A stretch of DNA of 64,000 nt from Seonamhaeicola sp. S2-3 (GTDB lineage Bacteria > Bacteroidota > Bacteroidia > Flavobacteriales > Flavobacteriaceae). Positions 45,501-53,875 of the stretch are shown piece after piece. A model generated the notes under the pieces. The model did not search any database and was not told the DNA's origin. It was given only the letters and a program-made list of their open reading frames with translations. Position numbers and translations under genes: made by a program. The stretch is taken from positions 2,367,001 through 2,431,000 of the forward strand of contig NZ_CP019389.1 in the NCBI RefSeq assembly GCF_001971785.1. The letters are read 5' to 3'. Positions within the stretch are counted from its first letter, which is position 1. Every line of letters begins with the position of its first letter.

Positions 45501-45980
45501 TGGTCAAATCATAAAGACGAACGTATTCAACACTTTTCAGGAACAGCAACTTATACAAAAGCATTTGAATTGTCTGATGATTTACTTCAAAATAATGATA
45601 AAGGTTTAGAACTCGATTTAGGAAGTGTTGCCGTAATTGCAGAAGTAAGCATCAATGGAAAAAAAGTAAGTACTTTATGGAAACCACCTTTTAGAACCAA
45701 TATTGATGGTTTTGTAAAAAAAGGCAAAAATATCTTAGAGGTTAAAGTGACCAATTTATGGCCAAACAAATTAATTGGCGATGAAAATTTGCCTTTAGAT
45801 TATGAACGTAAAGGAGATAAAATAAAAAAACTACCAGACTGGTTATTAAATGATACCAAACGACCCAGTAAACGAACCACGTTTCCGTCTTGGAAACATT
45901 GGAGTAAAGATGATGAATTATTAACCTCCGGTTTGTTAGGCCCTGTTAAGATTCATGTTTTTCATTATCAGAAATTATAA
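42501..45980 (+). CDS. GH106-family alpha-L-rhamnosidase-like lipoprotein (tandem copy 2)
   Basis: Paralogue of the gene 10 bp upstream, 1159 residues. The signal peptide MKNITCLFLIAFCFCFTNC differs at only two positions from that of copy 1, and the DNA of the first 35 bases is the same. Catalytic features: FQNPPNQAKARTWWHWISGN, LSFHNSAGWSSSGGPWVTPENAM, and D299-S-Y-E302-VETTNW. Copy 2 lacks the discoidin-like insert but carries an extra domain of about 200 residues at 740-960 (YGTFLQEGLIDLTDQV ... MSRAFCDCDPAMGYKKEFRMEYQIG). This looks like a duplicated beta-module (AEYGTF / AVFGKF). The end is SGLLGPVKIHV. Probable exo-rhamnosidase with different accessory domains and therefore different substrate context. 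Confidence 0.82.
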   Translation: MKNITCLFLIAFCFCFTNCTEKEEGVTLESGFQNPPNQAKARTWWHWISGNVSKSGITKDLEAMKQVGIQEAQLFNVHLGFPKGPVKYLSEEWLDLFKFSAEEAKRLGLELSFHNSAGWSSSGGPWVTPENAMQTVVFSKIEVKGNQNFKGKLPQPKTKFNYYKDIAVLAFPKPKETQKIDGLDYKILSERIRNHLLPDTKNISENAVISKEAVINLSEKVSNDGVLNWNAPKGDWIVLRFGHTPIGTTNRPAPAEGKGLEVDKMSKTAVDAYWNGGVQPIIDKLGDLIGTTVNNCLIDSYEVETTNWTAGFEKQFENLRGYNLTSYLPTLAGYYVDSGEISERFLWDFRRTIGDLIAENYYAHFAELCHKNNLKFSVEPYWGPFDNMQVGATGDIVMCEFWSGGYPFFDSSKFVSSIAHLNGSAIVGAESFTGIGGWDEHPAQLKSIGDRAWAEGITRFIFHTYVHQPWDVAPGLELSYHGTDFNRLNTWWSQGKAYMDYIARSQYLLQQGKNVADVLVFTGESSPNTAFLKPEIKHMGFDYDLIGANKLKDLTVKDGTIYSSVGNTYKVLVLPESHFIKPETLKKVKELVAGGAKVIGKKPSQSPSLTDYPNCDNEVKTYVDELWETGLIKDISIEAVLSEQTPDFKIESSDKTDLSFIHRKTNDADIYFIANARKEAREITARFRVSGKQPELWNAEKGTIKDLVVFSENLDGTTTVPLQLGMEESVFIVFQKDSNSNHIVSASVELEPLEPEPLSNLEIVKAEYGTFLQEGLIDLTDQVNNAIKGGKLDFKMSRAFCDCDPAMGYKKEFRMEYQIGDTKHQIYAEEREHIAVDAGNKKLKVLKAVFGKFKAETKGIPQNYKTFEVTDKIKDLVSNNTFEILVSNELIDNKIPEGDKTALKITYKTDGEERTMFIPQGQILKLSKDTPKSKFVYKGNDINWVTPYPGKITFEDASGETKTAKVTSIPTPIDLSNLWEVEFSVASEKNINETFNALISWSNHKDERIQHFSGTATYTKAFELSDDLLQNNDKGLELDLGSVAVIAEVSINGKKVSTLWKPPFRTNIDGFVKKGKNILEVKVTNLWPNKLIGDENLPLDYERKGDKIKKLPDWLLNDTKRPSKRTTFPSWKHWSKDDELLTSGLLGPVKIHVFHYQKL

Positions 45981-46025
45981 ATAAAATTAAAAAGCACATC
46001 AACTAAACTAAAAACCAAAATAAAA

Positions 46026-49000
46026 ATGATGAATAAACTAATATTAGGAATAGCATTGCTACAAGTGTTGTTTCTATCAGGGCAGTCCTTACAACATCCC
46101 GTTATTTGGACTACTCCAGCAGAGAAACCTGAAGTTTTAGCAAAGATTGAAGATTACAATTGGGCAAGTAGTATTGTAACAAAAGCAAAAGCTGCTGTAG
46201 ATGATAAAGTTTCAACCCACATTACAAATCCTTTAGCAATTCTAAACACCATACCAGCATTAGCGGCCGATGATAACTTATCCGAAGCTCAGGCCACTAC
46301 AAATGCAGCACATTCAAAAGTACTTAATTATGCATCATACGCTGCTATGATTTATTATATAACAGGTGAGGAAAAGTACGCTCAGTTTGCAGCAGATATT
46401 CTTTGGTATTATATAGAGGAACTTGCTCCAAGAACACCTAGTAATACGGCAATGAGTGGAAGTGATTTTTATGACCCCAGGTCTGGCTATGCGCAATTTG
46501 CAATAGCTTATGATTTTATGGTAAATTACTTAAAGTTACCAAGTACACAAGTGTATCAGAAATCTACAGGTACTAAGATTGCATTTGATAACACAAAAGC
46601 GCAAAAAGCGGTTTATAATATTGCTATGAATGCCTTACATGAACATGGTGGAGCAGATACCAAATATGGAAAAACCGTAAGTAATCACCCTATATTAAGA
46701 GCACCAGGGGTGCTATTTAGCATTCTTTGTGTGGAAGATGATACCGAACGAGAACGTATGTTTAATGTGTTTTGGAATGTTGGTACAAAAGAGCAAAATT
46801 CATTTACAAAAACCATATTACCTATGTTTGGTGAGCAAGGTATATGGCCAGAAGCATTAAGTTATAGCTTTATGCAGAATGTTACATTGGTGTTAAATCT
46901 TGTTGACCGCATTAAACCAGAATTAAATGTAATGGATAATAATATGCATATTCTAGATGGGAACTTTTTGTTTGATAACTTAAGAATGCCAAATAGGCGT
47001 TTTGTGCGTTATGGAGATTCGCATAGAGATAATGATGGTACTGCACAATTGTATAGATATACATTAAATTTGGCTTCTAGAAAAGGCTTTGATTCCTATG
47101 AGCAAAAAGCTAAAGTTGCATTAAAACAATCATATGATGCTAATGGGGGATATAATCCTCCCGTTCCTATATCTACTTTTGGAAATTTCTACGCTTTCGA
47201 ACAATTATTTTGGGGAATAAATATTCCTGAAACTATAGAAGGCGAAATTAATTTTCAAAAGCCCACGGTGGTTATTAAACATGCAGGGGTTGCGCTACAA
47301 CGTAATTATGTAGAAGATAATAATGAAGATTATGGACTGTGCGGTATTATTGGAGGAGCACACTATGTGCATTCGCATTGTACAGGTATCACTATGGAGT
47401 TATACGGCGCAGGATATATTATGGCTGCGAATGCAGGATTACCAAAAACACTTGCAGAAAGAAGCCAACCAGAACATGAAAACTACTTTTGGAGACATGC
47501 CGGAAATAATACCATGATTGTAAATGGCACAACTCATGGGATACAACCAGGCTCCTGGAATTCAGATTCGTATTTGTGGATGGATACAACAGTAAATGAA
47601 GCGGCAGAACCAAAACATTTAGAAGATCCTATAAATCCAAATTTTAGTTTTGCTACGCAGTTTTTAGATGATACTGTAAATAATGATCAACAAAAGAGAA
47701 CACTTAGTACCATTAGAACCAGTGAAACTACGGGGTATTATTTTGATATGTTCCGCTCAAAATCTTTAGGGGCAAATAATTTTCACGATTATATATATCA
47801 TAATTTAGGAGATGCTACCAATATTATGACTATGGATGGCACAGAGCTAGCGGTTACTCCAACTACCAGATATCAAAACGATATTGGTGACCTACAGAAA
47901 TCTCCAGGGTGGCGCTTTTTTGAAGATACAAACGTAACAGCAGCAACAGATGCAGCTATTCAAGTGCGTTTCGATTTGAATGAAACCAATACCTATATGA
48001 ATATGTTTGCGCCTTCTGGAGTAGTTAGAGAATATACCAAAGCACTTGGTCCAGCAACCCGAGAAGCAAAAGGAGGTTATATTAATAAAAAAACGCAAAT
48101 TGTGGCTATCAGGCAACAAGGTGAAGCCTGGAACAAACCTTATGTACATATTTTTGAACCTTCAAAATCTACAAATACAAGTGTAAAATCTGTAGAGCAT
48201 TTGTATAGAGGCGAGGTTATTGTTGGGGCAAAAGTAGAAAGCCAAATAGGTGATAAAGTAGTTACCGATTATGTAATTTGTCAAGAAGATGCATCTAAAG
48301 TATTGAGTTTGCCTGATGTTGGAATTGAGTTTACAGGGCATTTTGCCGTAGTTCGATATGAGCAAAGTATAGACAAGGCGTATATTACTTTATATATTGG
48401 AGAAGGAACAAGTCTTACTTATGGCTCGCATTCACTTACTGCAGATGCAAGTAATAAAGGACAAAAGGTTATTGAGGTTGAAGCCGATTTAAGTCGGGTT
48501 TTAGGCTTTAAAAATTTAGAGAATAATCAAGAAATACCAAAAGGAACCAATTTAACGGTTGAAGGTATTGTTGGAACCGATTTTACAGAAGCCACATTAT
48601 ATGTAAACAATGTAAATGTAGGTACTTTAACAGAGGCACCTTATGTATGGTCTTCAATACCAGAATTAACAAACATGACCGACCTTTCTTATTTAATTAA
48701 AATTGAAGCAAAAGACGCATCGGATGTTGTAGAAGAACGAACACTTACCCTATTAACGCCAAAACAATGGGCATACACTCCAGATAATAAACCACATGCT
48801 ATTCCTGGAAAAATAGAATTTGAACATTACGACAATGGAGGTATTGATATTGCTTATTGGGATAAGAAAAACCAAAATAGTTCAACATTTAGACCCGATG
48901 AGATGGTTGATATTAGTTCGAATGGCAAAATTGTTAGAGATATTAAATCGGGAGAATGGCTAGAATTTACTATTCATGTTGCACAAGCTGGTAATTATGA

Positions 49001-49508
49001 TTTAGAAGTAACACATCAAACAAGAAGAAGTCCGGCATTTAAACAACTTACAGTGTCTTTTCCCGATGAAAATATTACGCTTTTAAGTGATATTATTTTA
49101 ACAAACACAGGCTCTGGTAATTATTTAACCGAGACTATAGGGAGTGTTGATTTAGAAGCAGGAACCCATGTATTAAGGTTTAGTTTATTAGATTATGGAT
49201 TTGACTTAGATTCCTTTGAATTTAAGTTAAACAGTTTGTCTTTATCTGACGACATCGTAAAAGACCAATCTAAACTATTAGTATATCCAAACCCAACCAC
49301 TAATTCATTTACCATAAAATTAAAAAATGCAGTTTGGAATAAGCTACGTATTTATAATGCTTTAGGAGTAGAAGTGTATGCAAATAATGCGGTTCAGAAT
49401 ACATTAAATGTTAGCGTTAAAGAAAACAATATTAAGAGCGGATTGTATTTTGTAGTGATTCGTGACCAGCAAGGTGAGCAATATACCCAAAAACTAATAG
49501 TTAAATAA
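46026..49508 (+). CDS. Heparinase II/III-like polysaccharide lyase with CBM6-like and T9SS domains
   Basis: Large secreted lyase candidate (1160 residues). Signal peptide (LILGIALLQVLFLSGQ), alpha-helical toroid with alginate_lyase-like helices at 60-330 (WYYIEELAPRTP; SGSDFYDPRSGYAQFAIAYDFM; ADTKYGKTVSNHPILR), then a heparinase II/III-like beta-sandwich. That sandwich contains IIGGAH446YVH449SH451CTGITMELYGAG, equivalent to the GHGHxD...SFEL motif of this superfamily. Residues about 920-1070 are CBM6-like (GKIEFEHYDNGG; SGEWLEFTIHV). The end is a T9SS sorting domain (LLVYPNPTTNSFTIKL ... YTQKLIVK). The layout is compatible with long ulvan lyases such as PL40, but PL37 and related families are not excluded. 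As the only T9SS-sorted lyase candidate here, it is the best candidate for the first, extracellular cut. Confidence 0.78.
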   Translation: MMNKLILGIALLQVLFLSGQSLQHPVIWTTPAEKPEVLAKIEDYNWASSIVTKAKAAVDDKVSTHITNPLAILNTIPALAADDNLSEAQATTNAAHSKVLNYASYAAMIYYITGEEKYAQFAADILWYYIEELAPRTPSNTAMSGSDFYDPRSGYAQFAIAYDFMVNYLKLPSTQVYQKSTGTKIAFDNTKAQKAVYNIAMNALHEHGGADTKYGKTVSNHPILRAPGVLFSILCVEDDTERERMFNVFWNVGTKEQNSFTKTILPMFGEQGIWPEALSYSFMQNVTLVLNLVDRIKPELNVMDNNMHILDGNFLFDNLRMPNRRFVRYGDSHRDNDGTAQLYRYTLNLASRKGFDSYEQKAKVALKQSYDANGGYNPPVPISTFGNFYAFEQLFWGINIPETIEGEINFQKPTVVIKHAGVALQRNYVEDNNEDYGLCGIIGGAHYVHSHCTGITMELYGAGYIMAANAGLPKTLAERSQPEHENYFWRHAGNNTMIVNGTTHGIQPGSWNSDSYLWMDTTVNEAAEPKHLEDPINPNFSFATQFLDDTVNNDQQKRTLSTIRTSETTGYYFDMFRSKSLGANNFHDYIYHNLGDATNIMTMDGTELAVTPTTRYQNDIGDLQKSPGWRFFEDTNVTAATDAAIQVRFDLNETNTYMNMFAPSGVVREYTKALGPATREAKGGYINKKTQIVAIRQQGEAWNKPYVHIFEPSKSTNTSVKSVEHLYRGEVIVGAKVESQIGDKVVTDYVICQEDASKVLSLPDVGIEFTGHFAVVRYEQSIDKAYITLYIGEGTSLTYGSHSLTADASNKGQKVIEVEADLSRVLGFKNLENNQEIPKGTNLTVEGIVGTDFTEATLYVNNVNVGTLTEAPYVWSSIPELTNMTDLSYLIKIEAKDASDVVEERTLTLLTPKQWAYTPDNKPHAIPGKIEFEHYDNGGIDIAYWDKKNQNSSTFRPDEMVDISSNGKIVRDIKSGEWLEFTIHVAQAGNYDLEVTHQTRRSPAFKQLTVSFPDENITLLSDIILTNTGSGNYLTETIGSVDLEAGTHVLRFSLLDYGFDLDSFEFKLNSLSLSDDIVKDQSKLLVYPNPTTNSFTIKLKNAVWNKLRIYNALGVEVYANNAVQNTLNVSVKENNIKSGLYFVVIRDQQGEQYTQKLIVK

Positions 49509-49531
49509 AATTAAAGGTTTAAAAAATAATA

Positions 49532-50968
49532 ATGAATATAAAACAATTTATAATTAAGATATTTCTGTGTTTTATAATTATTGGTTGTAAATCTAATAAG
49601 CAAGAATTACCCATCGATACTATAGAAGCGCAAATGGTAGACTATTTTGCCGATAATGGTTATGGAAATGCTGTTGCTATTGTACAACATCCTTCTGGAG
49701 TCTATCACAAAGGAATCACATATGTGGCTTACCAAGGCCCTTTAGAAGATCCTTATGTAGTGTCTTATAATCATAATACCAAAGAATGGAAAGGACCATT
49801 TAAAGCAGGCGTGAGTGAGTTGGGAAAAGACCCGAATCGTAAAAAGAAAATAGACAATCACGGTAAGCCAGCAATTCTTATTGATGATGCGGGTTATATT
49901 CATATTGCATTTGGAGGGCATGGTGGTATGCCTAAGCATGGAAAAAACAGATTAGGAAATTATCATGGTGGAAAAAATCAACATGCTATTTCTAAAAAAC
50001 CTTTAGATATTTCAAGCTGGGAAACACTTGATAATATTCCGCCTTTTGGCACTTACAATCAGTTTGTAAAAATGGATAATGGAGATATCTATTTGTTTTA
50101 TCGTCATGGTGCGCATAGAAGCGACTGGGTGTATCAAAAATCAACCGACAATGGTTTGACTTTTGCCGAACCTGTTTCATTTTTAAAGCATAAACGGCTA
50201 CAACATATTGAAGCGGAAGATTCTTGGTATCCTTGGGTTAGTCGTGGGAATGGAGATGATATCATTATAGCATTCGATTACCATATTTGCAGAGATAATA
50301 AAAACGCTCAAGATAAAAGAGGGCATATTCCTGAAAGACATAATTTGTATTATATGGTTTTTAATACCAAGACAGGACAATGGAAAAATGTTAAAAACGA
50401 ACTTTTAGAAATGCCTTTAACTAAAGAAATGGCAGATGAAAAAACCTTGGTAACAAATACGGGAACAGATTGGACATTTCAGTCGATAGCCGACCTAGAT
50501 CCAAATGGAAATCCGCATGTTTGTATCCTAGTTGGTCCAGATATAGGTGAAAAACGTAGCGGACCAAAACGATTACAACATTTCAGGTGGGATGGCAAAA
50601 AATGGTTGCAAAGTAAAAATTCTGGATTGCCTATTGGTAATGGCGATGTAGAAGTAACATCAGCTGAAAAAATTAGTGTTTACATGGAAAATCAAACCGA
50701 AGAACATAGTGCCGAAGTAAGCAGGTGGGATAGCTCTAATGGAGGAAAAACATTTACAAAAGAACAGGTGTTTTTAAGTCGAGAAAATGCTGGTTTTGTG
50801 ATATCAGCTCTTATTGATAATCCACACCCAGATGCTAGAATAATTGTAGGAGAAAAAGAAGACGGAACAGATTTTAGGAAAATGTATTTGTTAGGTGATA
50901 ATGGACCCATTAAAAGAGATGGTAAAGAAGCATCAGTTTTAAATGATAAGAATAATAAACTAAATTAA
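49532..50968 (+). CDS. BNR_4 beta-propeller lipoprotein (PL24/PL25 lyase-like or GH145-like)
   Basis: A lipobox (CFIIIGC) precedes a seven-bladed-propeller-type sequence: GNAVAIVQHPSGVYHKGITYVAYQG, KIDNH110GKPAILIDDAGYIHIAFGGH130G, and DNGDIYLFYRHGAHRSDWVYQKSTDNG. These are typical of the BNR_4 family. That fold includes the PL24 and PL25 ulvan lyases and the GH145 rhamnose-glucuronate hydrolases. The His pair 20 residues apart recalls the two catalytic-site histidines of PL25 as I remember them. All candidate activities attack rhamnose-uronate linkages, which fits this locus. It sits directly between the heparinase-like lyase (23 bp) and the sulfatase block (6 bp). Length 478 matches the family. 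Confidence 0.72.
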   Translation: MNIKQFIIKIFLCFIIIGCKSNKQELPIDTIEAQMVDYFADNGYGNAVAIVQHPSGVYHKGITYVAYQGPLEDPYVVSYNHNTKEWKGPFKAGVSELGKDPNRKKKIDNHGKPAILIDDAGYIHIAFGGHGGMPKHGKNRLGNYHGGKNQHAISKKPLDISSWETLDNIPPFGTYNQFVKMDNGDIYLFYRHGAHRSDWVYQKSTDNGLTFAEPVSFLKHKRLQHIEAEDSWYPWVSRGNGDDIIIAFDYHICRDNKNAQDKRGHIPERHNLYYMVFNTKTGQWKNVKNELLEMPLTKEMADEKTLVTNTGTDWTFQSIADLDPNGNPHVCILVGPDIGEKRSGPKRLQHFRWDGKKWLQSKNSGLPIGNGDVEVTSAEKISVYMENQTEEHSAEVSRWDSSNGGKTFTKEQVFLSRENAGFVISALIDNPHPDARIIVGEKEDGTDFRKMYLLGDNGPIKRDGKEASVLNDKNNKLN

Positions 50969-50974
50969 CTAAAA

Positions 50975-52321
50975 ATGAAAGTAATAAGAAAAGCTAGTTT
51001 TGTTCTTTTAACACTTTGTATATTGTTTTCCTGTGGAAATAAATCGAAGAGTGAAGTAACTAAAAACAACGAAAAAGAACCAAAAGAAAATGCTCAAACA
51101 CCAAATATTGTATTCATTTTATCAGATGATCAATCTTGGACCGATTATGGTTTTATGGGCAATGAGAATATAGAAACACCGCGTTTGGATAAGTTTGCTT
51201 CAGAGAGTTTAACCTTTACCCGCGGGTATGTGCCAACACCTTTATGTTCACCATCACTTGCCTCAATCATTACAGGACTTTATCCAAAAGATCACGGTAT
51301 TTTAGGAAATGACAAAGTTTATGAGCGCGTCAAGGATATAAAACAAAGAAAGAAAAATAGAGCTGAAGCTTACAAACCAGTAATTACTGCTTTTGAAAAG
51401 CAAACCACACTGCCAGATTTATTAAAAGAAAAGGGCTATTTATCCTTTCAAACCGGAAAATGGTGGCACGGAAATCATAAAGTAGGCGGTTTTGATTATG
51501 GTATGACACATGGAGATCCTAAACGTGGTGGTCGTCATGGCGATTACGGATTAGAAATTGGTAGAAAAGGCTTAGATACTCTAAATAGTTATGTGGATTT
51601 AGCTCTTAAAAAAAAGAAGCCTTTCTTTTTATGGTATGCACCATTTTTACCTCATAGACCGCACAATCCTCCAGCTAGATTATATGAAAAATATAAAAAG
51701 AAAACAGACTCAGAACACTTAGCAAAATATTGGGCCATGTGCGAGTGGTTTGATGAAACTTGTGGTGAATTGTTCGATTTGTTTGAAGATAAAGGATTAA
51801 CAGAAAACACGTTGTTTGTTTATGTTTGCGATAATGGTTGGGCACAAGACCCAGAAAAAAGCGGTTACCTTAAGCACTCAAAAAGAGCACCTTTTGATAT
51901 GGGAATCCGAACACCAATAATGTATAAATGGGCAGGTAAAATAAAACCAAAAATGGATTCTACAACAGTAGTAAGTAGTATTGATATGGTACCCACAGTT
52001 TTAGATGTGTTAAATATGGAAAAACCTGAAAATTTACCTGGAATTAGCGTTTTAAAAGAAAACGAACTAGAAAATCGCGAGGGTATTTTCGGAGAAGTAT
52101 ATGCACATGATTTTGATACCATTGAAAATAGCATGTATTACAATATGGCCATTTTTCCTCCATATAAAATTATTGTTCCAGATCCCGTAAGAAAGAAAGA
52201 TGAAGTAGTGCAATTATTTAATATAGATGAAGACCCATTTGAGGAGCATAATTTGGCGACTTCACATCCTGAAATAGTAAAAGAATTAAAACAAAAAATT
52301 AAGGCTTTTAGAGCTAAATAG
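50975..52321 (+). CDS. S1-like sulfatase with non-canonical CSPSL signature
   Basis: Lipoprotein (LCILFSC) of the sulfatase/alkaline-phosphatase fold. Metal-binding start PNIVFILSDDQSWTDYGFMG; GKWWHGNHKVGGFDYGMTHG; YVCDNGWAQDPEKSGYLKHSKR. The signature reads C91-S-P-S-L95-A-S-I-I-T-G: the Arg of CxPxR, normally needed by the formylglycine-generating enzyme and for stabilising the formylglycine, is Leu. I recall CxPSL variants in other bacterial sulfatase-like proteins, so this may be a subfamily trait, not damage. The remainder of the domain is intact. Length (448) is slightly short for the family. It is first of five adjacent sulfatases. It may be active by a variant mechanism, be a different hydrolase, or bind without catalysis. 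Confidence 0.82.
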   Translation: MKVIRKASFVLLTLCILFSCGNKSKSEVTKNNEKEPKENAQTPNIVFILSDDQSWTDYGFMGNENIETPRLDKFASESLTFTRGYVPTPLCSPSLASIITGLYPKDHGILGNDKVYERVKDIKQRKKNRAEAYKPVITAFEKQTTLPDLLKEKGYLSFQTGKWWHGNHKVGGFDYGMTHGDPKRGGRHGDYGLEIGRKGLDTLNSYVDLALKKKKPFFLWYAPFLPHRPHNPPARLYEKYKKKTDSEHLAKYWAMCEWFDETCGELFDLFEDKGLTENTLFVYVCDNGWAQDPEKSGYLKHSKRAPFDMGIRTPIMYKWAGKIKPKMDSTTVVSSIDMVPTVLDVLNMEKPENLPGISVLKENELENREGIFGEVYAHDFDTIENSMYYNMAIFPPYKIIVPDPVRKKDEVVQLFNIDEDPFEEHNLATSHPEIVKELKQKIKAFRAK

Positions 52322-52327
52322 AAAATT

Positions 52328-53848
52328 ATGAAATGCACAAAGTTGTTATTTTTAGTTTCATTGGCTTTTTTTTCATGTAAAAATGAAAAAACTGAAGTCG
52401 TAAATGAAGAAGCTGCTAAACCCAATGTATTATTTATTGCTGTTGATGATTTAAATAATATGATTGGACCTATCGATAATTTTACAAATGTAAAAACCCC
52501 AAATTTTGATAGGCTTGCAGATATGGGAGTTACTTTTACAAATGCACATGTACAAGCGCCTTTATGTGGGCCATCAAGAGCTTCAATAATGACAGGTTTA
52601 CGGCCATCAACCACAGGTATTTACGGCATGACACCCGATAATTCAATTCGCAGACCTGGTAATGATGCTACTAAGGATATTACCTTTTTGCCAGAGTATT
52701 TTGAACAAAATGGCTATCATACCATGGGTATAGGGAAATTATTCCATATCCATGCACCAGATAGCATGTTCAATGAATCAGGAGGGCGAGTAAAAGGATT
52801 TGGTCCTTATCCCAAAAAACGATTTGTTTGGGATGGAAGAGGTAAAGGAATTAAAGGTGTTCACGGAAAAACAAATACAGATTGGGGCGCTTTTCCAGAA
52901 AACGATACTTTAATGCCTGATCACGATTCTGCAAATTGGGCTATTAAGCGTTTACAGAGAGATTATGATACACCTTTCTTTTTAGGGCTAGGTTTTTTAA
53001 GAGTTCATGTACCATTATATGTACCACAAAAATGGTTTGATATGCATCCTTTGGATAGTATAGAAACACCTCCGTATTTAGCTGATGATTTAAAAGATAT
53101 TCCACCTGTAGGATTACAAATTAATGATTTACCCATGATGCCGTCTACAGAATGGGCTATTGAAAGTGGTGAGTGGAAAAAAATTGTGCAAGCTTATTTA
53201 GCCTGTATGAGTTATGTAGATTACGAATTAGGTCGGGTTCTAGATGCATTAGAAAGTAGCAAATATGCTAATAATACTGTAATTGTTTTATGGTCAGACC
53301 ATGGTTATCGTTTAGGAGAAAAAGGAACGTTTGCAAAACATGCCTTATGGGAAACGGCTACAAAAGCACCATTGATGTTTGCAGGACCTCATTTACCTAA
53401 AGGAAAGAAAATTGATGCGCCAGTTGAAATGTTGTCTATATACCCTACTTTATTAGAGTTAGCTAATCTTCCTGCTTACGAAAGAAACGAAGGTAAAAGT
53501 TTGGTGGGTATGATGAAGAATGATGAAGGAATAGAAGATACTTACGCACTTACAACTTACGGAATGAATAACCATGCGGTTAGAACAAACCAATACAGAT
53601 ACATTCAATATGAAGATGGTACTGAAGAATTTTATGACCATACAACCGACCCAAATGAATGGTATAACGAAGCCAACAATCCTAAGTACAAAGAAAAAAT
53701 GGAAGAGTTAAAAGGATACTTGCCAAAAGAGAATTCAAAATGGGATTCAGAATCCAACTATACCTTTCAACCCTATTTTGTAGAGCAAAAAGCTCGTGTA
53801 AACGGAGAAAGCGTTAGACCTGTTAAAGTTATTGGAGCTGATAAGTAA
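52328..53848 (+). CDS. S1-family sulfatase lipoprotein, iduronate-2-sulfatase-like
   Basis: Lipobox FLVSLAFFSC (Cys17). Start [16 protein letters not shown], signature LC80GPSRASIMTGLRPSTTGIYG, then YHTMGIGKLFHI, LGFLRVHVPLYVPQKWFDM and LWSDHGYRLGEKGTFAKHALWE, all of the iduronate-2-sulfatase type. Length 506 is normal. It starts 6 bp after the previous sulfatase and is followed by another after 27 bp. Relatives of this type in algal PULs act on both uronic acid and neutral sugar sulfates, so the substrate stays open. Confidence 0.92.
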   Translation: MKCTKLLFLVSLAFFSCKNEKTEVVNEEAAKPNVLFIAVDDLNNMIGPIDNFTNVKTPNFDRLADMGVTFTNAHVQAPLCGPSRASIMTGLRPSTTGIYGMTPDNSIRRPGNDATKDITFLPEYFEQNGYHTMGIGKLFHIHAPDSMFNESGGRVKGFGPYPKKRFVWDGRGKGIKGVHGKTNTDWGAFPENDTLMPDHDSANWAIKRLQRDYDTPFFLGLGFLRVHVPLYVPQKWFDMHPLDSIETPPYLADDLKDIPPVGLQINDLPMMPSTEWAIESGEWKKIVQAYLACMSYVDYELGRVLDALESSKYANNTVIVLWSDHGYRLGEKGTFAKHALWETATKAPLMFAGPHLPKGKKIDAPVEMLSIYPTLLELANLPAYERNEGKSLVGMMKNDEGIEDTYALTTYGMNNHAVRTNQYRYIQYEDGTEEFYDHTTDPNEWYNEANNPKYKEKMEELKGYLPKENSKWDSESNYTFQPYFVEQKARVNGESVRPVKVIGADK

Positions 53849-53875
53849 TGTAATTCAAAACAGGAAAGGAATAAA

